Positions 1-7,442 of a stretch of 64,000 nt of DNA are shown here, piece by piece; position 1 is the stretch's first letter; each line of letters starts with the position of its first letter. The translations under genes were made by a program, and so were the position numbers. The notes beneath the pieces were generated by a model. That model had not been told where the DNA came from, did not search any database, and worked only from the letters and a program-made list of their open reading frames with translations. The DNA is from Arthrobacter oryzae (GTDB taxonomy: Bacteria > Actinomycetota > Actinomycetes > Actinomycetales > Micrococcaceae): assembly GCF_030718995.1 (NCBI RefSeq), contig NZ_CP132204.1, forward strand, positions 3,968,001 to 4,032,000, in the 5' to 3' direction.

Positions 1-509
1 CGCAACGCCACCACGGCGACGGCGGTGAACATCACTCCGGCCGGCAGGTTCGCCAGGGCCAGCGTCACCAGGCAGAGATCCGCGACGGCCGCAGCCACCC
101 CCGGAGACACCCCGGCCTGCGACGGCAGCGTCAGGGTGATCTGGGCAGCCTGGCCCAGGATGTTCAGGCCGGCGCCGAGCACCCCGGCAGCGAACGCAAT
201 GCCGGCCAGCGTCCCGGGTTCCCCTTCCCTCCGGTGCAGGAGTGAACGCACGTAGCCCAGGAACCAGATCAGGGCGGCTGAGCTGAACACAAATAGCAAG
301 CTCTGTGCCAGGACGGGCGTCCTGTTGGCGAGCAGGAAGGCCGCATAACCGGTGTCCGATGCCGTGGGCCACGGGCCGGTGAGGAGGACTTCCATCGAGC
401 CGCCTGCGATCCCAAGGGCTGCGGAGACCAGGCCGGCCACGGCCCCCTCCAGCCCGAAGTGCTCCCCGCCCGCCGCGTCGTTAGCCGGAACCTGCCGACG
501 GCGGGTCAT
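1..509 (-). CDS. Membrane protein of unknown function (3' end outside window)
   Basis: The reverse strand is open from an ATG at 509-507 to the left edge, giving about 169 residues with no stop, so the C-terminus is missing. The start reads MTRRRQVPAND, followed by at least four hydrophobic segments at roughly residues 22-40, 63-85, 100-120 and 140-165, consistent with a multi-pass integral membrane protein. The ATG overlaps the TGA of the upstream membrane gene in an ATGA arrangement, so the two are probably translationally coupled and work together. I recognise no family motif or catalytic residue. A small accessory membrane protein or sensor is possible but not supported. Confidence 0.6.
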   Translation of the reverse strand, partial: MTRRRQVPANDAAGGEHFGLEGAVAGLVSAALGIAGGSMEVLLTGPWPTASDTGYAAFLLANRTPVLAQSLLFVFSSAALIWFLGYVRSLLHRREGEPGTLAGIAFAAGVLGAGLNILGQAAQITLTLPSQAGVSPGVAAAVADLCLVTLALANLPAGVMFTAVAVVAL

Positions 510-1156
510 GGGCGCTCCCTGGCCGCCAGCAGTCGGCCCATTACCAGGCCGGTCACCAGCGCCATTCCCGCGGCCATCAGGATGGCGGCGGCAACGCCGA
601 TGGCGAGGACCGTCGTCGGCGGCTGTCCCGGCTGCCACAACGGGGTTGCGACGGCGAAGAACACTCCCAGCCCGACGCACCACGCCACGGCGTTCCCGGC
701 AACCCACCATCCGCTGTTGGGAAGGTGGCGGCGGAGTTCCGGCCATTGCGCCAGTCCGATCGAACATAGCAGCAGCAAGGCGGCGGGCACCGCGACGGCG
801 AACTGCAGGAGCGGTGGCCATGCCTGCCATTGCACGGCGAAGGTGCTCGGGCTCAGCCCGATGAGCCAGGCGATTGACGCGCCGGCGGCGGTGCGGATGG
901 TCCAGGCGCGCACCCGGAGTCCGGGCAGGGCACGCTTGAGGACGTGGGCCTGGGCGAGCCCCAGGACCGTGCCCTCGGCCGCGCCCGCCAACGTCAGCCA
1001 AACCAGCGCGGCTCCGGTGTCCGGAATGACCACGAAGACGGCGACGACGGCGGGAGCCAGGAAGCCTGCACTTTCGCCCATTGTGACCCACAGCAACCAG
1101 CGCCTGAGGAACGGCTTTGACCGTACGGGAGCGGCGGCCGCCCGGGTGTCCTCCAT
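506..1156 (-). CDS. Hypothetical multi-pass membrane protein
   Basis: This 216-residue protein starts at an ATG (MEDTRAAAAPVRSKPF). It has about six hydrophobic stretches, including residues 22-45, 50-70, 90-105, 115-135, 150-170 and 180-205. Short basic segments such as LKRALPGLRVR between them suggest cytoplasmic loops. It is the first gene of a two-gene minus-strand unit whose second gene overlaps it by 4 bp. The start lies only about 33 bp from a near-palindromic box at 1190-1209 shared with the divergent stress gene, so the two may share control. No family motif is recognisable. It could be an ABC permease-like or sensor membrane protein, but nothing in the sequence decides this. Confidence 0.6.
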   Translation of the reverse strand: MEDTRAAAAPVRSKPFLRRWLLWVTMGESAGFLAPAVVAVFVVIPDTGAALVWLTLAGAAEGTVLGLAQAHVLKRALPGLRVRAWTIRTAAGASIAWLIGLSPSTFAVQWQAWPPLLQFAVAVPAALLLLCSIGLAQWPELRRHLPNSGWWVAGNAVAWCVGLGVFFAVATPLWQPGQPPTTVLAIGVAAAILMAAGMALVTGLVMGRLLAARERP

Positions 1157-1189
1157 GGCCCTGACGCTACGCGGGGGCAGGCGGCCCGG

Positions 1190-1209
1190 TGAGGGGCTTA
1201 AGGCCCTAA
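1190..1209. promoter_or_regulatory. DosR/DevR-like palindromic box
   Basis: The 20 bp TGAGGGGCTTAAGGCCCTAA contain the near-palindrome AGGGGCTT/AAGGCCCT, with 7 of 8 pairs matching. It resembles the DosR (DevR) dormancy box, roughly TTSGGGACTWWAGTCCCSAA, at about 14-15 of 20 positions. It lies about 90 bp upstream of a tandem universal stress gene, the typical DosR target in mycobacteria, and also upstream of the divergent membrane genes. Regulator binding is inferred. Confidence 0.4.
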
Positions 1210-1299
1210 CCCCGGCGTCTGCCCGCGGAGCACACTGAAGGGGTCAGCGGCCTTCGGCGTGCTGATCCGAAAACGCGACGGAGAAGAGCAGGATTCAGA

Positions 1300-2169
1300 A
1301 TGAGCAAACCAATCGTCGTCGGCATCAACGGCTCCACGGGAAGTGAGGCCGCAATGTCGTGGTCCCTTCACCGTGCGGCCAAGCTGAAGCTGCCGGTCAT
1401 CGGAGTCCATGCGGTGGATGACCGCTGGATGTCACCGGACTTCCAGTACCACGAACTGATCAGGGAATCCGGCATGGAACTCCTGAGGCAGGTGCAGGAG
1501 GATGCCGCCAAGAAAGCACCGGATGTCGCCGTCGATGTGCAGTTGCGCCACGGCAGCGCCGGCTCGGCCCTAAAGGAAATGTCCAAGGACGCCTCCATGG
1601 TGGTCATCGGATCGCACCACCGCCACTGGGCGGACGGCGGGCCCATGACGGACCGGGCCCTGCAGATCGTTACCGCCTCGGACAGCCCGGTGGCGGTCAT
1701 TCCCACGGACCAGGGACCGGAAGGGCGTGGCGTGGTGGTGGGCGTGGACGGTTCGGAGGAGTCGCTGCAGGCCGTCGCTTTCGCCGCCGCAGAAGCTGAC
1801 CGCGAGGGGGACGAACTGACAGCCGTGCTGGCTTTCCGGCGTCCCGCCCGCTGGGTGCAGAGCGGGATGCCGGCCAGCGGCTTGGCCGAAGTCATTGAGG
1901 AAGAAGACAAAATCGTGCTCGCCGAATCGGTGGCGGGGCTGCGGGACAGGTACCCGGACCTGGTGGTGAATCAGGTGCTCGACAAGGACACCGATCCGGC
2001 CAAGGCGCTTGTGGAGGCGGCCGCGAACGCCCGGCTCCTGGTGATCGGCAGCCGCGGGCGCGGGGGATTCAGCAGGCTCCTGCTCGGCTCCACCGCCCAC
2101 GCCGTCCTGCTACGGGTTCCGTGCCCCACAGTGGTGACCAGGGTGCACAAGGTCAAGCACGAGGAATAG
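1300..2169 (+). CDS. Universal stress protein, tandem UspA domains
   Basis: This 289-residue cytosolic protein has two UspA domains, at about residues 3-140 and 146-285. Each begins with a beta strand and a nucleotide-binding turn (VVGINGSTGS and VVVGVDGSEES). The second domain keeps the ATP-binding G-x2-G-x9-G(S/T) signature in VIGSRGRGGFSRLLLGS. In the first domain the signature is degraded (VVIGSHHRHWADGG), so probably only one ATP is bound well. Tandem Usp proteins of this size are common in actinobacteria and respond to hypoxia, starvation or redox stress. The start ATG follows a GAGCAGGA ribosome-binding site. A DosR-like box upstream and a strong hairpin downstream suggest a single-gene transcript. 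Confidence 0.93.
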   Translation: MSKPIVVGINGSTGSEAAMSWSLHRAAKLKLPVIGVHAVDDRWMSPDFQYHELIRESGMELLRQVQEDAAKKAPDVAVDVQLRHGSAGSALKEMSKDASMVVIGSHHRHWADGGPMTDRALQIVTASDSPVAVIPTDQGPEGRGVVVGVDGSEESLQAVAFAAAEADREGDELTAVLAFRRPARWVQSGMPASGLAEVIEEEDKIVLAESVAGLRDRYPDLVVNQVLDKDTDPAKALVEAAANARLLVIGSRGRGGFSRLLLGSTAHAVLLRVPCPTVVTRVHKVKHEE

Positions 2170-2181
2170 CGGGCACCTCCG

Positions 2182-2240
2182 GTGCACAAGGGAGGCCCCC
2201 TCTGCTGAACTGGTCAGCGGAGGGGGCCTCCCTTGCGCAC
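2182..2240. terminator. Long bidirectional hairpin between convergent genes
   Basis: A 21-bp stem with one mismatch (arms 2188-2208 and 2214-2234, 5-nt loop) is extended by a looser 6-bp base to 2182-2240. It sits between the convergent stress-protein and isomerase genes and has no long T-tract. It probably terminates both transcripts. Confidence 0.75.
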
Positions 2241-2291
2241 AGGACTAGGTTCTGCCGCCATCCTGCCGATGTGAGGGCTCCAGCCTGGTGG

Positions 2292-3095
2292 CTAGATCCA
2301 TTTGGGTGCTGGCGGTACTTCGGGCAGGTCAGCGTCCGACGGCGGTGTGGCGGGGTCCGCTGTTGTGGTGCCTGTGGCTGTGGTGCTTGTTGCCGCCACT
2401 CCGCGGCTGCCGCGTCCGGTGGCCCATTGCGTGACGGCCGCGAGCGGGCCGGAGATGACCGTCGGTGTTTCGGCGTCGGTGTCCCCGAAGGTCATGACGT
2501 CCGGCTGGTCGGTGACTTTGACGAGCAGTCCGGTGTCGGTCCCGCGGGTGTGCCAGGCGCCGGTGATGTCCTTGAGCAGGCGGGACAGGACCGGTGCCGG
2601 GATGTCGTTGAAGGTGGCGCCGTTGTCCAGGTCCACGGCGTGGACCCAGACTTCGCGGGTGCGCATCCAGACGGTTTCCTCGGCCGGGACGGTCCGTCCT
2701 TGCGCTGTTTTGACTTTGTGGTGCCAGGCCTCGGCCGGGAGGTCCCGCCATTCGACGTTCAGGTGCACCGCGGAGTGGTCGAACAGGTGCCGCAGGGCGA
2801 TCGGCGGCAGGGTCGCGCCGAAGTCGATTTCGTGGTCCCGCACCGACGTGGAGGCATACATGGGTGTCTCCACGCCGGTGGCTGCCCACTCGATGAGACG
2901 CGCGATGGCCCGCGCGTTGTAGCCGATGTGGGCCGTCACGTGCCGCCGGGTCCAGCCTGGCAGCAACGAGTCCCCGTCCAGGTCCGCGTCCGTGAGCTCG
3001 TTGAGCTTGCGGGCGAAGAATGCCGTGCCCCGCCGTGCCTGCAGCAGGCCCTCGAGCAGGACCGGGTCGGTGGTCCGGTCGTGGCGGGCGACCAT
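2292..3095 (-). CDS. Mycothiol-dependent maleylpyruvate isomerase
   Basis: This 267-residue protein of the DinB-like MDMPI family isomerises maleylpyruvate to fumarylpyruvate with mycothiol as cofactor, the third step of the gentisate pathway. The expected metal triad is visible: H56 in TAHIGYN, and E148 and H152 in REVWVHAVD. The E-x3-H spacing matches the zinc site of the Corynebacterium enzyme. The C-terminal 30 residues are a low-complexity Thr/Pro/Ala tail. It is the last gene of the three-gene gentisate operon, and its ATG overlaps the TGA of the hydrolase gene by one base (TGATG). The neighbouring ring-cleavage dioxygenase and hydrolase make the substrate assignment strong. Confidence 0.9.
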   Translation of the reverse strand: MVARHDRTTDPVLLEGLLQARRGTAFFARKLNELTDADLDGDSLLPGWTRRHVTAHIGYNARAIARLIEWAATGVETPMYASTSVRDHEIDFGATLPPIALRHLFDHSAVHLNVEWRDLPAEAWHHKVKTAQGRTVPAEETVWMRTREVWVHAVDLDNGATFNDIPAPVLSRLLKDITGAWHTRGTDTGLLVKVTDQPDVMTFGDTDAETPTVISGPLAAVTQWATGRGSRGVAATSTTATGTTTADPATPPSDADLPEVPPAPKWI

Positions 3096-3931
3096 CAGGC
3101 TTCCTTGACCACGCGGTTGGTCAGCTGGCCCAGGCCCTCGATGGTGGTGACCAGGATCTGGCCTTCCTGCAGGTAGCGCTTGGGATCCTGGGCGTGGCCC
3201 ACACCGCCGGGGGTGCCGGTCGCGATCACGTCACCGGGGTTCAGGGTGATGATCGTGGAGATGTAGGAGACCAGGAATTCCGGGGTGAAGACGAGGTCGC
3301 CGGTGGGGGTGCTCTGCTGGACTTCGCCGTCCACGGCCGAGGTCATCAGCGGACCGGCGGTGAACTCATCCTGCGTGACGAGGGCGGGGCCGAACGGGGT
3401 GGAGTTCTCCCAGGTCTTGCCCTGGAGCCACTGGATGGTGCGGAACTGGTAGTCGCGCATGGACACGTCGTTCAGCACCGAGTACCCGGCGATGTGGTCC
3501 TTGGCGTCGGCTTCGCTGATCCGGCGGCCCTTCTTGCCGATGACCACGGCGAGTTCGGCTTCCCAGTCCACGGTGTCCGATTCCTGCGGCAGGGCCAGGT
3601 CATCGTTGGGGCCGATCAGGGATTCCTGGTACTTGGCGAACACGGTGGGGTATTCGGGGATTTCCCGGCCCATTTCCTTGATGTGGTTGCGGTAGTTGTG
3701 GCCCACGCAGATGATCTTGCCCGGGAACGGGACCACCGGGGCGAGGTCGGCGCCCTCGAGCGGGTGCGTCGCACCGGTTGCGGCCCTGGCGGTGGCCTCC
3801 CAGGCCTCGGTGCGGAGGAGTTCCCCGACGTCGGCAAACCCGTCGATCTCGGTCAGGGTGGTCCCGTCCTGGCGCACGGCCTTGGTAACTGTTGTTCCCT
3901 CATTCGAGAGGCGGAGGGTGAGGAGTCTCAT
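3095..3931 (-). CDS. Fumarylpyruvate hydrolase (FAH family)
   Basis: This 278-residue member of the fumarylacetoacetate hydrolase family probably cleaves fumarylpyruvate to fumarate and pyruvate, the last step of the gentisate route. Family features seen are the acidic metal-binding region with DTVDWEAELAVVIGKKGR, the KYQESLIGPND loop, the SMRDYQFR segment and the C-terminal GDVIATGTPGGVG motif. Its start overlaps the dioxygenase stop (TAATG) and its stop overlaps the isomerase start, so the three are translationally coupled. By sequence alone other acylpyruvase or 2-oxo-hydrolase substrates are possible. The operon context makes fumarylpyruvate the best choice. Confidence 0.9.
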   Translation of the reverse strand: MRLLTLRLSNEGTTVTKAVRQDGTTLTEIDGFADVGELLRTEAWEATARAATGATHPLEGADLAPVVPFPGKIICVGHNYRNHIKEMGREIPEYPTVFAKYQESLIGPNDDLALPQESDTVDWEAELAVVIGKKGRRISEADAKDHIAGYSVLNDVSMRDYQFRTIQWLQGKTWENSTPFGPALVTQDEFTAGPLMTSAVDGEVQQSTPTGDLVFTPEFLVSYISTIITLNPGDVIATGTPGGVGHAQDPKRYLQEGQILVTTIEGLGQLTNRVVKEA

Positions 3932-5073
3932 TACTTGGTGCGTCCTTCGATGTAGGTGCGGTTGAAGTTCAGGCGTTCAAAGATGGGGGCGTCGCTGAAC
4001 CGGAACAGGTCAAACGACGTTTGTGAATCTGTCCCGGCCTGCAAGGACCAGGCGGCCCAGGACGGGACAACGAAGAGGTCGCCCTTGGCCAGGTTCCGGG
4101 TTTCGCCGTTCAGGACCACGGAGCCGGTCCCTTCGAAGACCTGCCAGACGCTGGAGCCGACTTCGCGGACGGTCTCTGTGGACGCGCCGGGCCGGAAGCG
4201 GTGGAATTCGGCCCGGATGGTGGGCATCACGTCCCCGCCGGTGGTGGGGTTGGTGTAGCGGACGGCGGCGTGGCCCTGGGACACAGTGGCCGGGTGGCCC
4301 TCGTCCTCGAGCAGGAGCTGCTCGGTCAGGGCGCGGTCGGTGTATTCCCAGCGGTAGGCCGCGATGGGGGAGCTGGTGGTGTCATCCAGGCCCGAGAGCG
4401 GGCGAAGGCCCGGGTGGGCCCAGAGCCGCTCGGAACGGGAGATGTCCGGGGTGGCCTCGTCCGTGACGCGCTCGGTGCCGAACTCGAAGAACCCGGCGTC
4501 GGCGTAGTGCACGAACGGGATATCGAGGCCGTCGATCCAGGCCATCGGCTCATCTGTGTCGTTGTGGTGGCCGTGGAAGTTCCAGCCCGGGGTCAGCAGG
4601 AAATCCCCGCGGGACATCCGCACCGGATCCCCGTTCACCACGGTCCAGACACCCTCGCCCTCAACCACGAAACGGAACGCGTTCTGCGAGTGGCGGTGCT
4701 CCGGGGCGGTTTCCCGGCCCCCCAGGTACTGGATCGCAGCCCACAGCGTCGGCGTCGCATACGGCGTACCGGCCAGGCCCGGATTCGCCAGCGCAATGGC
4801 GCGGCGTTCCCCGCCCCGGCCCACCGGCACCAGGTCACCGGCACGGGCCGCCAGCGGGTACAAGTCACTCCACCGCCACACGTGCGGGACCGCCTTCGGC
4901 GACGGGACCATCGGCATTAAATCCGCGATCTCAGTCCACAACGGGATAAGGTTCTCGCGATCAAAATCCCGGTACAGCTCCTTGAGCTGCGCAGCCTCTT
5001 CGGGCGTCGGCTCCGGAGCAGTATGCCCCGCGGCCACTGATTCATGAGTCGTGTTCTCGGCGCTGATGGACAC
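3931..5073 (-). CDS. Gentisate 1,2-dioxygenase
   Basis: This 380-residue bicupin ring-cleavage dioxygenase opens gentisate to maleylpyruvate with Fe(II) and O2. The N-terminal cupin carries likely iron ligands in APEHRHSQNAFRF (H126, H128) and in the HGHH motif at residues 167-170. A second cupin fold follows, with the segments MPTIRAEFHRFRPGAST and GDLFVVPSWAAWSLQ. The GTG start at 5073 has an AGAGGAGG ribosome-binding site. It is the first gene of the operon with the hydrolase and isomerase. A 17-bp palindrome at 5152-5168 and a half-site at 5093-5097 in its promoter region suggest control by the adjacent IclR regulator. Confidence 0.93.
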   Translation of the reverse strand: MSISAENTTHESVAAGHTAPEPTPEEAAQLKELYRDFDRENLIPLWTEIADLMPMVPSPKAVPHVWRWSDLYPLAARAGDLVPVGRGGERRAIALANPGLAGTPYATPTLWAAIQYLGGRETAPEHRHSQNAFRFVVEGEGVWTVVNGDPVRMSRGDFLLTPGWNFHGHHNDTDEPMAWIDGLDIPFVHYADAGFFEFGTERVTDEATPDISRSERLWAHPGLRPLSGLDDTTSSPIAAYRWEYTDRALTEQLLLEDEGHPATVSQGHAAVRYTNPTTGGDVMPTIRAEFHRFRPGASTETVREVGSSVWQVFEGTGSVVLNGETRNLAKGDLFVVPSWAAWSLQAGTDSQTSFDLFRFSDAPIFERLNFNRTYIEGRTK

Positions 5074-5151
5074 GTGGGCCTCCTCTATAGGTCAGAACGG
5101 CTTTTTTGGCGTAGTTCGACTCTACGGATGCCGCCGTGTGACCCCCAACAT

Positions 5152-5168
5152 ATTCTGCTGGTCAGAAT
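5152..5168. promoter_or_regulatory. IclR-type operator, gentisate operon side
   Basis: A perfect inverted repeat ATTCTG-N5-CAGAAT lies in the 131-bp gap between the IclR stop and the dioxygenase start. The same core TTCTG-N5-CAGAA recurs at 6031-6045, and a single CAGAA half-site sits at 5093-5097 next to the likely dioxygenase promoter. Binding by the IclR protein is inferred from position and repetition. Confidence 0.65.
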
Positions 5169-5204
5169 TATCCGAGGTGCCGTGCCAGCTGTCCGACCCG
5201 GTGC

Positions 5205-6038
5205 CTAGTCCGGCTCCGCCGGATTGGCGGCGATATCGATCTCCAGCTGCCGGCAGGTTTCCCGCAGGGCCCGCACCAGTCCGGCGTCGAACACCCTGCG
5301 GAAACGGGTTGCCGGAGTGGCGACGCTGATCGCGCCGACGACGATCCCGTGCCGGTTGTGCAGGGCCATTCCCAAGGCGCTGACACCCTCTTCGGTGCCT
5401 TCGAAGTTGGCGGCAAAGCCGTTGCCGCGGATGGACTCCAGTTCGCGCAGGAAGGCGGGGTACTCGGCATCCGGAATAGTGTCCCCGCCAATCTCGGCGT
5501 TGTTGCTGCGGAAGAGCTGGTCAATCATGTGGGGTTCCAGTTCGGCGAGCATGGCCTTGCCCCCGGAGGTCTTATTGGCAGGCATCACCGTTCCCTGCCG
5601 GTCGCCCACCCGCAACACGTTGTTTCCCTCCACCGTGGCCAGAAAGCGCACTTTGGTGCCTACCCGCACCATCAGGTTGACCGTCTCGTTCAGCTGCGCG
5701 GAAAGCAGTTCCATGTGCGGCTGGGCGAGGGAGCGGAGCAGCCGGGTCCAGCTCAGTCCGGCCGGCCCCACTCCCATTGCCGGGCCGGGCACGTAGCGGC
5801 GGGTTTCATCCTGGACGGCGAAACCGCGGTAGACCAGCATCGCCAGGAGGCGATGGGCCGTGGACGGGGCAACAGCCAGCTCCTCGGCCGCATCCTTGAG
5901 TCGCAGCGCTCCGCCGTCGCGGAGCAGCTGCAGGAGCTGCAGCGCGTTGTCCACCGCCTCGATGGAATAGGTGGGCCGCTTTTGCACGGGCTTCCGGGCT
6001 GATTTTGCTGCCCGGTTGGAGGTTGGCTCTTTCTGCAC
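5205..6038 (-). CDS. IclR-family regulator of the 3-hydroxybenzoate/gentisate locus
   Basis: This is a transcription factor of about 277 residues. An N-terminal winged helix-turn-helix starts around YSIEAVDNALQLLQLL and includes LKDAAEELAVAPSTAHRLLAMLVYRGF. An IclR effector-binding domain follows (about residues 100-265), containing GKAMLAEL and GVSALGMALHNRHGIVVGAISVATP. Longer in-frame starts exist upstream. I choose the GTG at 6038 because a perfect TATAAT (6050-6045) lies exactly 6 nt before it, the leaderless spacing seen repeatedly in this window. The protein lies between the two halves of the catabolic locus. Its own promoter overlaps a TTCTG-N5-CAGAA palindrome, which suggests autoregulation. 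The effector is probably 3-hydroxybenzoate or gentisate (inference). Confidence 0.87.
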   Translation of the reverse strand: MQKEPTSNRAAKSARKPVQKRPTYSIEAVDNALQLLQLLRDGGALRLKDAAEELAVAPSTAHRLLAMLVYRGFAVQDETRRYVPGPAMGVGPAGLSWTRLLRSLAQPHMELLSAQLNETVNLMVRVGTKVRFLATVEGNNVLRVGDRQGTVMPANKTSGGKAMLAELEPHMIDQLFRSNNAEIGGDTIPDAEYPAFLRELESIRGNGFAANFEGTEEGVSALGMALHNRHGIVVGAISVATPATRFRRVFDAGLVRALRETCRQLEIDIAANPAEPD

Positions 6039-6045
6039 ATCAGAA
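6031..6045. promoter_or_regulatory. IclR-type operator, divergent regulator/transporter side
   Basis: The perfect inverted repeat TTCTG-CACAT-CAGAA covers the start codon and initiation region of the IclR gene and abuts its TATAAT. It shares its arms and 5-nt spacing with the palindrome at 5152-5168. It also lies just upstream of a TATATT (6047-6052) that could serve the transporter gene, so one bound regulator could control both directions. Confidence 0.65.
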
Positions 6046-6050
6046 TTATA
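6045..6050 (-). promoter_or_regulatory. -10 hexamer TATAAT of the IclR gene (leaderless type)
   Basis: On the minus strand a consensus TATAAT is followed by 6 nt and then the GTG start, so transcription would begin at or next to the start codon. No convincing -35 is visible. A plus-strand TATATT overlaps it at 6047-6052. Confidence 0.6.
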
Positions 6051-6086
6051 TTGTGGTTCACCTCCAACAGCCATGACAGTAGTGGC

Positions 6087-7442
6087 ATGAATCACACACC
6101 TCTCGCTGCAGCGCCGCAACGGTCCTCGCCGGGGGCCTCCGCCCCCACAACCGTTGATGGGCCTGCATCACGGTTCTCGAAAGCTTCGGCCGCAGCCGTT
6201 CTCGTCTGCTGGCTCCTGGTGGTCTTCGATGGCTATGACCTCATTGTCTACGGCACGGTCCAGTCTTCCCTGATTACCGAGACCGGCTGGGGCCTAAGCA
6301 AGGCCACCGCCGGCACCATCGGGTCCATGGCCTTCCTCGGCATGATGATCGGTGCGATCTTTGCCGGCCGGATGGCGGACTCATGGGGGCGCCGCCGCAC
6401 CATCCTGGGTTGCGCCATCGTTTTCTCCATCTTCACCGTCCTCTGCGCCTTCGCACCCAACGCCGCTGTCTTCGGTGCCCTCCGGCTCCTCGCAGGCATC
6501 GGCCTCGGCGGCCTCGTGCCGTCGGCGAACGCCCTCGTTGCCGAACTCGTCCCCACCAAATGGCGGTCCACCATCGCCACGCTGATGATGTCCGGTGTCC
6601 CCATCGGCGGATCCATCGCCGCCCTGGTCGGCATCCAGCTGATTCCCGCTTTCGGCTGGCAGTCGATGTTCCTCGTGGCCGTCCTGGCCCTGGTGATCGT
6701 GGTGCCGCTGGGACTGAAATACCTCCCGGAGACGCTGGCCCCGGCCGGCGCCGCAGTCAGTGCTGCAGGGAAAGACCCGGCGAAGGACGCCGGCAAGGGC
6801 CATGCTGTCAAGGAACCTTCCGGCTTCTCCTCCCTGCTCCGGGCCCCCTACCTGGGCGTCAGCATGCTGTTCGCCCTGGCGACCATCGCCACCCTCTTCG
6901 CCTGGTACGGACTGGGGACCTGGCTGCCTAACCTCATGCAGCTGGCCGGCTACAACCTGGGTTCCGCACTGACTTTCGCTCTGGCCCTCAATCTGGGTGC
7001 GGTGGCCGGCTCGGTCATCACGGCCTGGGCCGGGACCCGCTTCGGCCCGGTGCCGACCGCCATCGCGGCTGCCGCCGTCGCCGCCGGCGCACTGGTGGTC
7101 CTTGTCACCGGACCGTCGGTGACGGTCGTCTATCTCATGCTGGTCCTGGCAGGCGTCGGCACCCACGGCACGCAGTGCCTCATCATCGCCGCCGTCGCGA
7201 GCCACTATCCCGGACACCTGCGCGGTACCGCGCTGGGCTGGGCTTTGGGGACGGGCCGCATCGGCGCCGTCGTCGCACCCCAGGTGGGCGGCCTCCTGCT
7301 GGCCGCCGGACTGGGCGTCAATTCCAATTTCATTGCCTTCGCCGGTGCAGCCGCCATCGCAGCGGTCCTGCTGGCCGCCGTCGGTCTCAAACTCAAATCG
7401 AAACTCTCAACACCCTCACCTACAGGAGCAATCAATGTCTGA
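6087..7442 (+). CDS. MFS aromatic-acid transporter (AAHS family)
   Basis: This 451-residue, 12-helix permease belongs to the aromatic acid:H+ symporter group. Features seen are DGYDLIVYG in helix 1 (family motif with the essential Asp), the loop 2-3 motif AGRMADSWGRRRT, and LLAGIGLGGLVPSANALVAEL in helix 4. A central cytoplasmic loop of about 40 Lys/Ala-rich residues separates the two six-helix halves. I use the ATG at 6087 (MNHTPLAAAPQRS); an upstream in-frame ATG would run through the shared operator. The stop overlaps the hydroxylase start by 8 bp, so the two form one unit. The substrate is most likely 3-hydroxybenzoate or gentisate, inferred from the adjacent enzymes. Confidence 0.88.
   Translation: MNHTPLAAAPQRSSPGASAPTTVDGPASRFSKASAAAVLVCWLLVVFDGYDLIVYGTVQSSLITETGWGLSKATAGTIGSMAFLGMMIGAIFAGRMADSWGRRRTILGCAIVFSIFTVLCAFAPNAAVFGALRLLAGIGLGGLVPSANALVAELVPTKWRSTIATLMMSGVPIGGSIAALVGIQLIPAFGWQSMFLVAVLALVIVVPLGLKYLPETLAPAGAAVSAAGKDPAKDAGKGHAVKEPSGFSSLLRAPYLGVSMLFALATIATLFAWYGLGTWLPNLMQLAGYNLGSALTFALALNLGAVAGSVITAWAGTRFGPVPTAIAAAAVAAGALVVLVTGPSVTVVYLMLVLAGVGTHGTQCLIIAAVASHYPGHLRGTALGWALGTGRIGAVVAPQVGGLLLAAGLGVNSNFIAFAGAAAIAAVLLAAVGLKLKSKLSTPSPTGAINV

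Noticed and set aside
2121..3176. 351-codon plus-strand frame across the isomerase gene
   Set aside because: It runs through a strong hairpin terminator and opposite to the isomerase with its clear metal-binding residues.
6039..6119. Longer N-terminus for the IclR protein starting at 6119 or 6074
   Set aside because: It would place the operator and TATAAT inside the coding sequence and add residues (MRRCSERCVIHATT) unlike the family.
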